A DNA stretch of 64,000 nt from Epiperipatus broadwayi (taxonomy: Eukaryota > Onychophora > Udeonychophora > Euonychophora > Peripatidae): assembly GCA_028023455.1 (NCBI GenBank), contig JAQFVV010006221.1, forward strand, positions 9,095,011 to 9,159,010, in the 5' to 3' direction. Made by a program: the position numbers and the translations under genes. Under the pieces are notes generated by a model that was not told where the DNA came from, searched no databases, and worked only from the letters and a program-made list of their open reading frames with translations. Within the stretch, counting starts at the first letter, position 1. Each line of letters starts with the position of its first letter. Shown one piece after another: positions 11,591 to 23,049 of this stretch.

Positions 11591-12326
11591 TTAACTCTTA
11601 GCCCGCCTCTTACGAGAGGTCTCGTCGACGATTGACGTCACTCTAATTCAGTTAGATTTTTAAAAGTTCTGTAAGATGCTGCCCTCTTCTGAATTATTTT
11701 ACAAGTAAAAAATCAATAACACGGCTTGTGAAGCTAAACAAAGAAGGAAGCTTGTCGCTGATTGGGTCTCAGCTGTCAAAGACATTCTGATTGGCTGGAA
11801 AGAACAAAGAAACCACCAGATCAAAGAAAATAACGACGAACGCTAAGATTTTCATTTCGAATATGATAAACAAGTGTTTTAAACTATTATAAAAGTATTA
11901 TTTGAGAAATTACAAATCATTTTCATAAAATATGCTAAAAAACAAAATTATTTTAGAAAAATATTGAAGATTTTAGTAAAAATATTTCAGATTTTAGCAA
12001 AAAAAATATTTTCTTTTCCGTAACGTAAAACTGAAAAAAAAAAATTGACGTCAGCAAATCTTTCTTATTCGTTAATATGTTCACTTTTAAATTTGCCGAA
12101 ATTGAATATTTTATAATAAATAGATAGAAATTTATTTTTGAAAGAACTTTCGTTCACTTTGACAAATTATTAATATACTTTTTATAAACGAATCTAAAGT
12201 GAATATGATATTAAAGGTGAAAATATTTTGACAATTGACTTTGTCTTCAGTTTGTGAGTTGGCCAATTAAAAGCTTTGATTTTTAGCTGACACGACCAAT
12301 AATATAATTAGCGGTTTAAGGATTAA
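11591..12326. mobile_element. piggyBac-like MITE, copy 1, with TTAA target duplication
   Basis: Element 11595-12322 (728 bp) is flanked by TTAA at 11591-11594 and 12323-12326. Its left end CTCTTAGCCCGCCTCTTACG and right end AATTAGCGGTTTAAGGA match the second copy at 34205-34933 across the full length. Shared internal blocks include TTCTGTAAGATG, CATTCTGATTGGCTGGAAAG and TTTGTGAGTTGGCCAATTAA. Exact TTAA duplication and a C(C/T)CTT terminus are hallmarks of the piggyBac superfamily. No transposase frame is present, so it depends on a partner elsewhere. Confidence 0.85.
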
Positions 12327-12377
12327 ATTCCAATGAGAGCTAAATAGTTGTGTGTCCATGTTATGTATGTGTATGTT

Positions 12378-12570
12378 TATATTTTCTTTTATACACATAT
12401 ATACATGGAGAAACTTTTAGACAGAAAAAAGTTACAAATAAAAATATTTAAGAACTTTTAATTTCTATTTAAAAAATATATATCTTTAAAAGTTTTTAAA
12501 TATTTTTACTTGTAACTTTTTTCTGTCTAAAAGTTTCTCCGTGTATATATGTGTATAAAAGAAAATTTAA
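12378..12570. repeat. hairpin repeat (~190 bp)
   Basis: TTTTCTTTTATACACATATA at 12383 is mirrored by its complement ending at about 12565, and GGAGAAACTTTTAGACAGAA recurs inverted at about 12520. The loop is short and A/T-rich (about 12460-12490). Probably a small fold-back element; no TSD was assigned. Confidence 0.65.
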
Positions 12571-12712
12571 CCATTAGTCCATATTAACATACTCTGGAAG
12601 CATGTTATATATATAGTTGCATATATAATGTGTAAATATTGTCCACAAATGTTTCTTTTGGTTTTTAAATTATACTTTTACATTTTATGAGTCAATTAAT
12701 TCTTGAATACAG

Positions 12713-12812
12713 TGCCAGCTGATCAAACCTTGTGATGGGGGTTTGATCATCATCAGTCAGCTGATCAAACCTTGGACAGGGATTTGATCATCATCAGTCA
12801 CCATCACAATAT
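12713..12812 (+). repeat. two-copy tandem repeat, ~46 bp unit
   Basis: CAGCTGATCAAACCTTG followed by GGGG/AGGG-TTTGATCATCATCAGTCA appears twice in direct tandem. Each unit itself contains an inverted TGATCAAAC/GTTTGATCA pair, so it can form a small stem. Confidence 0.7.
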
Positions 12813-14866
12813 AGTAATAGCTTTTAATTTATACAAAAAACAAGTTTACTGATTTCATAATTTAGATGAATCACAAAATTTTAAATACATAAGTTATTGT
12901 AGAATATTATAGCAAAATATCATAAGCATTTTTGAAAATTGTCTACTCAATGTAGGATTCAATTAGAAATTGTCAATGATGTTATGGAGTTGTTAATGGT
13001 ATGGAAATATATATATATAAACAAAATATACCTTTCAGTTGTCAATTAAAGAATTTAAAAAACAAATTCACATATCATTATACTATTATGCTTTTATCAA
13101 TCTTGAAGTATGGGAAAATTAAATTTGCAAAATTAATAATTGAAAAAATACGTCAAAATTAACAATTTAAATGAAATGCTTGATTTTAAATTAATTTAAT
13201 ATAATTATTCTTAATTTAATGAAATAAGTTATGATCAAGAAAGAACTGAATATTACATTTTTGATAAAATCCCTTCTAAGAATACAAGATATAAAATAGT
13301 AATAGTATATTTACAACTTTTTTAATTTAAAGAAATAAATATTAACTAAATTTAATCATGTTATAAATGATTGACCTATCTATGATATTTTTCTGTCATA
13401 TGTATGTGTGATTGTATATGAATATAAGTACCCACATACATGCACCCATGTACAGATATGCATACATATATAGCAAACATACACATATGAAAAAAAAAAA
13501 AACAATTGCAATAACATAAATATATACAGTATTATTCCAAACTAACCTACTATGAATTAAAAGACAACTTTTTGATTTTAGGTTCACTCAACTCAACAAT
13601 AAGTGAGATTCAAGCTTCAAAGAATAGCGACTACAATCTTCAAATGACCAAACTGATTTTTTTCCCTCGCTTTTTTAATTTTCTCAGATGAAAGTAGGCA
13701 AAATAAAATGTTTCTACCTTATTTCTAATAGTTTTAAAATTCTTGTCATGTAGTATGAAATTATTTAAATAATCTAACACAGTTCGTTTATTTAAAAAGA
13801 TACAATGTATTTGTAAATGTAATTTAAAAATGTTCAAGCATATATATACTTAATGTTTTATTTGAAGATTGCAAAACAAATATAATGGTTAAGTCAGACA
13901 ATATTAATATTACTAGATGGCGCTGATTTCAGTCTATAATTGCTAGTTTTAAATGATTGTTTGCTTAATTACTTTATAACTGAAGTTAATATAAAGTAAA
14001 TACACGGAAATTCTCTTTATCCACTCAATATTTACAAATTATTTAAATATATCCACAATGCTTAAAACAATTAAGAGTTCGTGGTAGCATCTCTTCCACC
14101 CATCTTCAAACAGTATTTAACAATTTCTAATATTATCTAATCATTAAATAAAACTGCACTTTCTCTAATAGTGTTTTTCTTTTTCTTTTTTTCAAAAAAA
14201 AAAAAACGAGAGATAGCAACAAACTAACTTTCTTCTCAAGACTGCACTAATAAAAAGACTTGATAAAAATCAATATAAAAATCCATTAAAATATCAAGAA
14301 ACTGTAAAGATGAATAGCTTATATTAAAACTCACACAATATTATCCATTATCTGCACAGAATAGAAATTTCCTAAATGTAAAAATGATAGTAGAAATTGT
14401 AAAAGGAAGTAAATATTATAGTACTTACATAATAAAAGGAAAGCCTTTTCCACAATTAAAAAAAAAAGAAGCAAAAGTCTAGATAAAAAAAAAAGTTCCA
14501 TTTCAAATTTTACTTTAAAGTGTGTTTATATATAATAAAACACCTAATAAAATTATAATTATTAAAAATCAGCTAGATTATCAAATGGTTTAAATAATTT
14601 AATTAAAATACACCACGTAAAAATATAATAATTTAATGCTACGTAGCACGGGATGTCATATTATATTTATATTTGCCCGTAAGTGACAAGAGTTGACTTG
14701 TGAACCAAAAACGTTTTGCTCTCAAACATTCAACCAATTTACTAAACCAATGAGAAATATATAAAATATGAAAATTTATGATAGAATGAATTAATAGAAC
14801 AGGTGAGTATTAAACGCTTAATTTTTAAAAAAAGTTTATTTCATAAATTCTGATATCAAACCTGTA
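12813..14866. other. AT-rich stretch, no gene recognised
   Basis: Holds CA/TA-rich low-complexity sequence at about 13400-13490, a poly-A run at 13488-13502 and T/A runs near 14178-14210. Minus-strand frames at 13396-13587 and 13640-13837 look like noncoding sequence and are not called. A short ACGTAGCACGGGATG segment near 14640 is locally GC-richer but unassigned. Confidence 0.4.
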
Positions 14867-14867
14867 A

Positions 14868-14925
14868 GTCTAGGATGCCCAAGGGGATCCACAAAAGTCT
14901 AGGATGCCCAAGGGGATCCACAAAA
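14868..14925 (+). repeat. perfect 2 x 29-bp tandem duplication
   Basis: The 29-bp unit starting GTCTAGGATGCCCAAGGGGA occurs twice head-to-tail without a mismatch (14868-14896 and 14897-14925). It stands out for its GC content among AT-rich flanks. Perfect identity suggests a recent duplication or slippage event. Confidence 0.85.
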
Positions 14926-14982
14926 TGTTTTCTAGGATGACATCATAGTTATTTTTTATTTGAAAATTATTTTTATATATTT

Positions 14983-15185
14983 ATAAGGGATTTGAACTCA
15001 GACTTTCAAGCTCTATTCAGTCATCCACTCTATTCCATACCACTGATACACATGACCACACACATGAAAAAATATAAATGACTTCCAATATACATATTCC
15101 ATGGTGAACCAGCAGTCACCAGTTGGTCTATATCGTCATCTCCCACATATATATAATCAGTGCTCGATTTATATTAAGATAACAC
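14983..15185 (-). repeat. fold-back family F, single-arm copy (14.98 kb)
   Basis: Starts with AGGGATTTGAACTCAGACTT and contains the family markers CACTGATACACATGACCAC, CCAATATACATATT, GAACCAGCAGTCACCAGTTG and AATCAGTGCTCGATTTATAT. Only one arm of the family (compare 40431-40905) is present. Read on the minus strand it ends in GAGTTCAAATCCC, which resembles a tRNA B box. Confidence 0.65.
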
Positions 15186-15314
15186 TTATTTTAGTATGAT
15201 TATTCTTCAACATTCTATTAGAGATGGTAACAATGATTTCTGAGAGACTTGACGTTAACCACTGAATATATTTAAAATATTTTAAAAGCCTACCATCTTT
15301 TTTTTTTTAAAAAG

Positions 15315-15427
15315 TGTCATAGCATCGGCCGGGACGCGAACCCGCAACCCGGGCAATTGCCTGCAAGTGCAAGGCAATTGCCTGCAAGTGCAAGGCAGTC
15401 GCGCTGACCTCTCGACCACCAATGCAA
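15315..15427 (-). mobile_element. tRNA-derived SINE, copy S2, with internal 21-bp duplication
   Basis: On the minus strand: GCATTGGTGGTCGAGAGGTC (A-box region), B box GGTTCGCGTCCC, then GATGCTATGACAC, the tail shared with copies S3-S5. A 21-bp unit GCAATTGCCTGCAAGTGCAAG is tandemly duplicated in the anticodon/variable region, so it cannot fold as a functional tRNA. The overlapping minus-strand open frames here are by-products of this repeat. Confidence 0.75.
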
Positions 15428-16972
15428 GACAATCTTCATACATATTATACATATTATTTTCATTATTTGATGAGAAGAGCCTTTTAAATATTTTTTCCAA
15501 ACTTTAATCTGCAGCATAATTTGTCCCCCAAAATATTATTGATCCTTGTAAGTAGATAAAAGAGAAATAAACATTTTATTAGAAAACAATGCGAATGAAA
15601 AAATGTTAATAGAATAATTTGCAATAGAATACGCCATCCTGAAAAATATTTTATCATTATTTTTTTTTTTTGATAAAATTATTGATTAAAAAAATAATTA
15701 TAATTTTTAATTAATTAAAATATATTAGTAATAAAAGCTGCAGAAAAACAAAAGACTATTAAGTTTAAATTATCAAATTACTTATTGTAGTAAATACAAT
15801 TAAAATTAGTTAGTGTTTTTTTTAATTAGTTATATGCAGGGGGGGGGTACCTACTTTTAATCCCGTCTTAAATAAATAATAATGGGAAAGGATCACGAAT
15901 TGCTTGATTATTATGGAAGGTGATCGAATACCCTATTAAAAATATCTTTTCATGCACATGTGATGGGTTCGTGGATTTTACAAAAAGAAACAACTCTCAA
16001 ATATAATGGTAAACATTGATACAGCTAATATGATTACAATTTTAATAAAGCATCATGTGATTTCCTTATTTTGTTGTGATATAAAATGGCTTTCTTAAGA
16101 CCGAATTTCTGTGCATAGAAGCCCTATATCTAAAAAATCTACTCCCTTCTCTCTGAAATGTTCTATATTATTACCAGTATAAACTTTTGAATTTTTTCCA
16201 CAATCATAAAATCATTTTGCAAATATTAACACATTCTCTTTTTCTTTGGCTTGCACTAGGAGAGGTGTTACCTCCATCCTGGAAAATTATGCAAGCAATG
16301 AGAAATGGACACTTTTAAGTTATTTTAAACCATATGAGTATTGCTCTAGAGTTTATAGGGTAAAGTGATTTGACGCAGTTGGTAAAGCATCTGTCTTGAG
16401 ATAATTAGTTTTAAAAAATGTGATTTAGCAATTAAAAAAAGCTATTGAAAATTTGTATAGTGCGATAACTCAATTTTATTTTATTCTTTTTATTTGGGAA
16501 TCAATTCAGGAACATTAGATTTTGATGCTATAACTTTACATAGTATACTATAGGATTCTCAGGAATCCATAAGAAGTTTGAGTAACAGATGTGGTAGAAC
16601 TGGATGTAATCTGTGGATCTTAAGCTTTAGAGTCTGCTACTTACCATTGCACCAAAGCATGCAGAGTTCCTTGATTAATTATCAGCTGAGTACAAAAATC
16701 CCGTTTGATCAATAGAATAAAAATTATTCTCAATCTGCCACTAAGATTGCTCAAACATCATTATATAATGTAAATAACAAACCATATATGATTATATTAT
16801 TTCAATACTTTGTATAAAACATTCAGACTAAAATTTAAACTCTTGTGATTACACATCTCTGTACCAGTAACAATAATGTATTTCTCAATAAAAATAATAT
16901 TGATATATATATATATTAAAAAGGTAAAATAATCAAATAAATAATTACACTAACAAATTTCATAATACAATA
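15428..16972. other. AT-rich stretch, no gene recognised
   Basis: Contains poly-T (15659-15671) and a G8-like run (15839-15847). A short segment TTGACGCAGTTGGTAAAGCA near 16370 resembles a tRNA A-box region, but no B box with proper spacing follows, so no tRNA is called. Confidence 0.4.
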
Positions 16973-17872
16973 TGTGATGTGATGTGATGTATTATGGCTT
17001 CTCCTTAAACGAAGTCAAGAATATCTCAGCAATTATGCACAGATAAACCTGTTAGCCACTTTATTTTACATTCCCCACTCTAAATTTACCCATAATTTGC
17101 TCTATCCCATTTCCACAACATAATCTTTGTCAACTCTATAACCTTTATATCTAAATCCCCCTTATCTTTTCCCAAACCCAGCATAAAAACCAATAATTCA
17201 CTTTCTGTATAATCACTCTTTTCATATTTATTTTTCCACAACTTCATTATATGTACCCTTTCTGTTTTCAAACATTTACATTCAATTAACAAATGCCTAA
17301 TATTTTCTATTCCTTCCTTACATAATTTACAAAATAAATCACCCATATTTTTCCATTTACATATATATTCTTTTGTAGCTAAAGATCCCGTTCGAGCCTT
17401 AAACAATAAACTACTTTCCTTACTATTATCATATATTAACTCACACCTAATATTCTGTTTATTTCTGTTTATATTTAAACTCTTTTTACTCTCCATACTA
17501 TTTCTCCATCTCTCTAACTCCCTAGTCTTTATTAATAAATTTATTCTTTTATCCCATTCCTTACTACTATAACACTCAATAATCCTCTTAACACAATCAT
17601 CCCATCTTTTGTACAAATATATTGATATAAATTCTTTATCCAAATCTTTTGCACACCACATTACCTTTCTCACCCATTTTGTTACCTGCCCTTTACTCAT
17701 AACCCAATTAAACACTATTTTAGCTATTCTTTTATTATCCATAAACTGCAATCTACCAAACATTTTCATTTTACTTTTTGCATCTCTCATATGAAAACTT
17801 GACCATCCCATTTCTCCTTGAATTGCCTCCCTTGCTGTCCATACTTCTGCATCCAATGCATGTCTTCCTACT
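16973..17872 (-). pseudogene. LINE A, 3' half of ORF2 C-terminus plus 3' tail (copy 1)
   Basis: Reading on the minus strand, an uninterrupted frame to a stop at 17086-17088 encodes a LINE ORF2 C-terminal domain. It starts HALDAEVWTAREAIQGEMGW, continues with Trp/Lys-rich sequence, and has a CX2CX8HX4C zinc-knuckle-like motif (CKLC...HLLIEC) about 55-75 residues before the end. No reverse transcriptase catalytic motif remains, so the copy is strongly 5'-truncated. The 3' end carries a hairpin around CTTCGTTTAAGGAGAAG and a CATCACATCACAT pentanucleotide tail. The first ~20 codons of the open frame (17873-17934) are not LINE but an adjoining M2 MITE remnant. The intact 260-codon LINE frame suggests a fairly recent insertion. 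Clade not assigned. Confidence 0.8.
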
Positions 17873-17965
17873 TCCATATAGTAGTGCCACCTAGTGTAAG
17901 CCTTGATAATGGCAAGAATGCAAGGTGTGTGCACAAAATCGTCATCTAGTGTCTACTTATTTTAT
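17873..17965 (-). mobile_element. MITE family M2, partial copy adjoining LINE A
   Basis: TCCATATAGTAGTGCCACC matches the left end of the M2 consensus (TCCATACAGTAGTGCCACCC at 44094). GTGCACAAAATCGTCATCTA matches the complement of its interior. It abuts the 5' truncation point of LINE A exactly. Confidence 0.6.
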
Positions 17966-18974
17966 ATTCACAGACTAACTTATGGTGATCATTTGATATT
18001 TCAGTAGATTTAAATTTCATAATAATAAGATGGTATAGTAAATTTTTAAAACTGAATATAAATTTTTGAAAAAATATCTAAACCAGAGTTTGTCAAAGTT
18101 TTTCAATTGCGATTCACATTAGAGTCAATTATTTTTTACCTAAAATCAAGTTTATCAAAACTAAAATGTGAATAAAAAAGCATATGCATACAACTACTTC
18201 ATTAGTCTAAAAGCCCATATTTGCAAGAAAAGTCACAATTAAATATATTTGTAAATATATCATTCTGTACTGTTTCCCATATAACTTTAAATATTATTTT
18301 TAAGAATGTCTGTAAATATTTTAATTTTAAAATTATGGGAATATAATACAAAATAAAAGTTAATTCATTAAAAGAAAAAGTTGGAAATATAATTCAAACA
18401 ACCACTAGAAGCTATCAAAAATGTGTTACCAAAAGTAAATGAAAAATTTTTTTTAATGTGTTAACTCTGATCGCGTTTTAATCGTAGCTGACGTAATAAT
18501 TTAGTAATATATTATTACAAGTCACTGTCTTATAAAATTTGTTTCCTTTTTATTAAAAATAAATTTTTGTCATAAAAATGTAATTTCTTTGCTTTGAGAA
18601 TTTTTTTTTAGTTTAAGAATTGTTTTTATTTTTTTTTTGCAAAAATTTTTTTTTATAAAAAACTGATCATATGATTTCCTTTTTTTAAAAGCCTATTTAA
18701 AAAATAGTGATTTGACAAAAACAGCTTTATTATTTTTGTTTTATGTTTTGAATAAATGAATATAAATTTTTAACACAAAATTAAAAAATTTGTTTTTTTT
18801 TATGTCATGAATAGTTGAAAATATATAAATATCACAAACATAGATAGACTTAGCATATGAATTTCAACTTAATTTTATAACTATTCAACTTTTTCATTAA
18901 TGTTAAGTTCTTTAGATATTGTAGCTTGTGTATATCTTTGTGACACTATGTTTGAATGATGTAAATATGTTTGA
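17966..18974. other. AT-rich stretch with long T runs, nothing recognised
   Basis: Poly-T and poly-A runs are frequent between 18430 and 18800. TGATCGCGTTTTAATCG near 18469 is an isolated GC-containing patch with no assignment. Confidence 0.4.
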
Positions 18975-19445
18975 AAAAAAGAAGGATTTGAATTGATGCA
19001 GTTTGGATTAATAATAGTGTATCTGTGTTTAATATTAAATGGAAGTATGCCTATGGATTTGAAAAGAAAACATACAAATCTGAGACTTGGACACTTGACA
19101 GAAGAGCAACATAGAGACTTCAGATTGCCCAACGAACTATGTTAGGAGTAACAGAAGAGATCAAAAACAAAATACATGGGTAGAAGAATTAAGAGACTAA
19201 AGTGGAGTTGGACTGGACATATTGTTAAGGCAGATGATAATAGGAAAGTTGAAATCTTAAACTGGATTCTAAGAGATTGTGAAAGACCTAGAAAGAGACC
19301 AAATGTAAAATAGATGGATGAAATAAGAAAGTTTTTTTGGGGTGATGCGGAGAATAGAGGCTAGAGATCAAAGAAGATGGATTGAACTTGGAGAGATCAT
19401 CATCCTAAAATGGAGTGATAATGATTGAAAATAATTGTGATGATG
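18975..19445 (+). pseudogene. RTE-type LINE 3' remnant (R2)
   Basis: Translation in shifting frames gives the RTE C-terminal order: MPMDLKRK, SETWTLDRR, LQIAQRTMLGVTEEIKNK, RLKWSWTGHIVKADDNRKVE, then ILNWILRDCERPRKRP. The GHI block and the following W-x(2)-RDC-x-RPRKRP block are characteristic of RTE-family elements. It ends near a GTGATGATGAT tail. An internal deletion has removed the LTYG part, and stops interrupt it. Confidence 0.75.
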
Positions 19446-20221
19446 ATCTGTACTTGAATTTATAAAAGTATATATCAATTGCATAGTTTTATATTAATAC
19501 AGTAATATATAAATACAGGCAAACTAAAATTAAATCATTTTTTAGTTTTATAAATCTTACTATTTATATAAATTAATATACAAAATGCAACCAAATTACA
19601 ATTATATAATAACTAACTACATAACTTATAAATATATGAATAAAGTGCTAAGATGCTCTCTAATAAATTATTATGCAATACACCTTTACTTTTCTTTTAG
19701 TAAATATAAAAAGGATAACTTTTTTACTCATCATATTTTTAAGAGCTCATTATATAATGGTTGTTTTGCCATCTACTATATCCACGATCTTGATTTAGAT
19801 TTAACTTGATTTTTTCCCCCCTCAGATTGACCTTTTTTTAAAATTTCATTATTATTAGCCATGTCATGATATAATGCATTCATATTATATCTTCTTAATA
19901 CTTACATGCAATGTGTGTGCACACATTCATTTCATATACATAGGATCATGTGAGTTTACAAAAATACTTACAAAATTATTTTAAAAATGGAAATCATTTC
20001 AGGATATGAGCATTATTTTCCATTTTAATGTGTTTTTTTTTTTTTAAAAAACTATATTTCTGACAAGATTATATTAGAAAACAATTTTTAAATATTGACC
20101 ATGAGATAAAAAGACAATAACTTGTTAAATCAGTTTAAAAATAAAAGAATGATAGAAACACCTCTCTACAATGATTTAAAAAACAATAGAAGCCATTTGG
20201 GCAAGTATTTAAAACATTTGC
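19446..20221. other. AT-rich stretch, nothing recognised
   Basis: An open frame at 19585-19809 encodes Tyr/Ile/Asn-rich low-complexity sequence and is not called. Poly-T at about 20033-20044. Confidence 0.4.
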
Positions 20222-20360
20222 ATGGAAATAAAATAAATAGTCAAGCGTTGTTAGCCGAGAGGTCAGCGCAGCCGTCTTGCAAACAAGCAGTTGGTTGCAG
20301 ACAGTTGTTGCAGGTTCGCCGCCCGGCCGATGCTATGACATATGGAAATAAAATAAATAG
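20222..20360 (+). mobile_element. tRNA-derived SINE, copy S3, with perfect 19-bp TSD
   Basis: The body 20241-20341 starts TCAAGCGTTGTTAGCCGAGA, contains GGTTCGCCGCCC as B box and ends GATGCTATGACATAT. It is flanked by identical 19-bp direct repeats (atggaaataaaataaatag at 20222-20240 and 20342-20360). Long perfect target duplications are the signature of LINE-mediated retroposition and indicate a young insertion. The frame at 20122-20508 simply reads through the SINE. Confidence 0.9.
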
Positions 20361-20408
20361 ATATCATATTGTTTTAAAAAAGAGTGGTAGAATATATAAA
20401 ATAATAAA

Positions 20409-20422
20409 TGGGGGGGGGGGGG
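20409..20422 (+). repeat. poly-G run
   Basis: A run of about 12 consecutive G; the mirrored poly-C runs at 30550 and 48998 are on the opposite composition strand. Confidence 0.8.
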
Positions 20423-20726
20423 AAGACTATTTAATTGTCATTTTCTTTTATACTGGTTTTAGTATTATTTTTTCCAAAAAAAAAAAAATGCTGGATGTTT
20501 GTTTTTAAATAAACATGTGAATAGTATTAATAGAAGCTGTTCTAAGAAATACTAGCAATACATCATGTTACTAAACTATCCATACTATTTCTGTGATATG
20601 GGAGAACCTGAAAACCATCCCCATATAATAAATTTAGAAAGAATTACTATTAATAGCAACATAAAAATATTGATCTTTATGCTATTGACAATATTAAATA
20701 TATACAATTTATAGTAATTATATCCT

Positions 20727-21221
20727 TGGACTATTTCCTTTATCTAATATTGAATGTCTTTAGAAAAAAATCACACTTTATTTAAAGTTTCTAAATACAT
20801 TCAATTGTTAGTAACATCACATAGGTTAATATGTAACACAATGTTTCAAATAGTATTATTTTCTTTTCTTTATGTACTGTTGGCCTAGTGACAATATAAG
20901 AAATGGAAATTGAACCCAGACCTTTAGATTCATGATATTATATTTAAGGTAATTCTCTAACCAACTGAGCTATTCTGGTAAGAGTGTTATTTTAAATTCA
21001 ATATTCACAAATCTAAAGGTCTGGTTCTGATTCCCATTCTAATATTGTGACTTGTCAGGCTAGTAACACCCGAGGAAGGGAGAAAAATAATATCCTTCAA
21101 TATTTAGTGTTATATACTAACTTATGGGCTAGTACTAATAGTTGGATATATTTGGAAAGTTTAAATAAAGTTTGAATTTTCTAAAAACATTCCAAATTAA
21201 ATATTAGATGATGGAAATGGG
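20727..21221. mobile_element. fold-back element family P4, copy b, with tRNA-like arm
   Basis: Inverted ends: GACTATTTCCTTTATCTAAT at about 20729 against CCATTTCCATCATCTAATAT read on the other strand from 21221. The interior repeats AACTTTATTTAAA, TCTAAAGGTCTGG and the AACACCCGAGGAAGG block of the family. On the minus strand 20978-20905 reads like a tRNA: CCAGAATAGCTCAGTTGGTT (good A box) and GGGTTCAATTTCC (B box). The cloverleaf is interrupted by an insertion in the anticodon region. The shared TTTAGATT arms suggest a SINE that has become inverted on itself. Confidence 0.7.
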
Positions 21222-21973
21222 TCAACATATAATTACCACTAAAATACTATCATTGCAAATCTTCTGACAAATATATAATATATATTTCTGTCTTAAAAAG
21301 TCAATTAACATGGTGGTTCAATAACTGCATGATGTTCATCGAAAGACAATAACATAATACTTTCTTCTTGCTTTTTATATCAAAGTAGACTAAATATCTG
21401 ATACATCATTGTACATACTCATTTCTTTTGCTAGTACTAAATCTTAATTAGTATTATTCACTGGTAGTCTCATTTCATTAATAAAAGTTCTGTAGCATGT
21501 TTCCTTAATTTATCTTTTGGGTGCTTAGTCATAACCTTGTGGTTTGCTAATTTTAGTAAAAAAACATTTCCACTAGTCAAAAATGAACTATAAATGTTTG
21601 CATTATGTTGGAATATTAAAAGCCACACACTCATTATTTAATTAACAGCATAATCTTATTCAAAATCATGCTATCCATTGCTGTGTTAAGTGAATATATT
21701 ATGACCGGTGTGAAACCAAAATAACCATTTACTCTAATGAGGCTAGAAAATATCATTTTTGGTTTATGCTATTAAAATGATATAAAATTTATTTATGAAA
21801 ATATATGAAATTAATAATTTGCATTAACAGCCAAGATGAAATCCTGCAATAATTTTCAGAAGCAGCAACTTATATTCTGTTCAAAACTATTTCTGATTGT
21901 GCTTTTTTTTTTAAATAAAAAGAATTTGTAATGTTTTAAATACAGGTATATTTATATTCTTGGAATCCAGATA
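21222..21973. other. AT-rich stretch, nothing recognised
   Basis: No repeats or coding similarity recognised. Confidence 0.35.
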
Positions 21974-22263
21974 TAATATAAGGGAATTTGAACACAGACT
22001 TTCAAGTTCCCATCAGCCATCCACTGTATTTCATGACCACACACATGTGAAAAAGATAAATGATCCCCAATATACATATTTCATGCTGAACCTTATCTTA
22101 ATATAAACTGATTATATGTATGTGTGGGAGATGCTGATCTGGCCCAACTGATGCGTACTGGTTCAGCATGAAATATTATCCTTTTCATGTATGTGTGGTC
22201 AGTGGTTGTATGAGACAGAGTGGATGGTGAACTAGAAAGTCTGTGTTCAAATCCCCTATATTA
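21974..22263. mobile_element. fold-back family F, compact inverted copy (22.0 kb)
   Basis: AATATAAGGGAATTTGAACA on the left mirrors TTCAAATCCCCTATATT on the right; ACAGACTTTCAAGTT mirrors AGAAAGTCTGTGT. Between them the arms carry CATGCTGAACC / GGTTCAGCATG and TGTGGGAGATG. The central spacer seen at 40.66 kb is missing here. Confidence 0.7.
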
Positions 22264-23040
22264 AATAAAAGAATATAAAAGTAACTTTTCTATTATATTT
22301 GCAGTTGTCTGCTTACATTCATGGATACTTGATCACAATCTTTGACATGGATGTTGAATCTATGGATAATATCAAAACTTAATTCTAAAAATTATTTTTA
22401 TTGCTTGTTTTCTTCAAAAATATGACTGCTAATAATATAGGATCATTAGTGTATTTAGCAAATGAGTACTATTTGAAGTAAACTGATGGAAAAAAACATT
22501 TGAAAATTAATTTTATCTAATATACATGTCTATGATACAATTTAATTTAAAAATTATAAAAATTAAGACATCAACAAAATAAATAACACAATAAAAAAAT
22601 AAAATTAGTTATAAATATTTGCTCTAATAGTTTTCTCAAAATAATGATATATTTTGATTAGAAAAAAAGAGTGCTTTTGCTATTCTTAGATGTGGAGAAT
22701 TATCAACCTTGTTACCTTTATAATTTAAAACCATTTTACCCACAAAAATTGATAAGTAATTGACAACCAGCAATACATTTAATGTAACGCTTTCATGACT
22801 GAGACTAAACAATGTATGTGGATTCATGATGACATTTATAACGATAGGCATGCACAAAATTCATGAATTCAGATGTATTAATTTTTAATTTATTTTATAT
22901 TCTTTAAAAGATACACATTGGTAAGCTGTGAAAAACTGTATATTAAAGTACCAATATGCATGCATACATATATTTTTCAGAAGCAACTAATACTATATAA
23001 TATCTAACATACAGGCTATATATATATACCTGTACAAACA
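22264..23040. other. AT-rich stretch, nothing recognised
   Basis: A minus-strand frame at 22636-22857 has no recognisable domain and is not called. Confidence 0.35.
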
Positions 23041-23049
23041 ATGTAATAC

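Noticed and set aside
13396-13490. Coding exon in TG/CA-rich sequence
   Set aside because: Low-complexity dinucleotide-like sequence (TGTATGTGTG, ACATACATGCAC) explains the open frame.
17873-17934. N-terminus of the 282-codon minus-strand frame as a real protein start
   Set aside because: These codons derive from a MITE next to the LINE truncation point, and the nominal start is GTG.
20905-20978. tRNA gene on the minus strand (CCAGAATAGCTCAGTTGG start)
   Set aside because: Good A and B boxes, but the anticodon arm is not formed and the segment is part of a repeated fold-back element.
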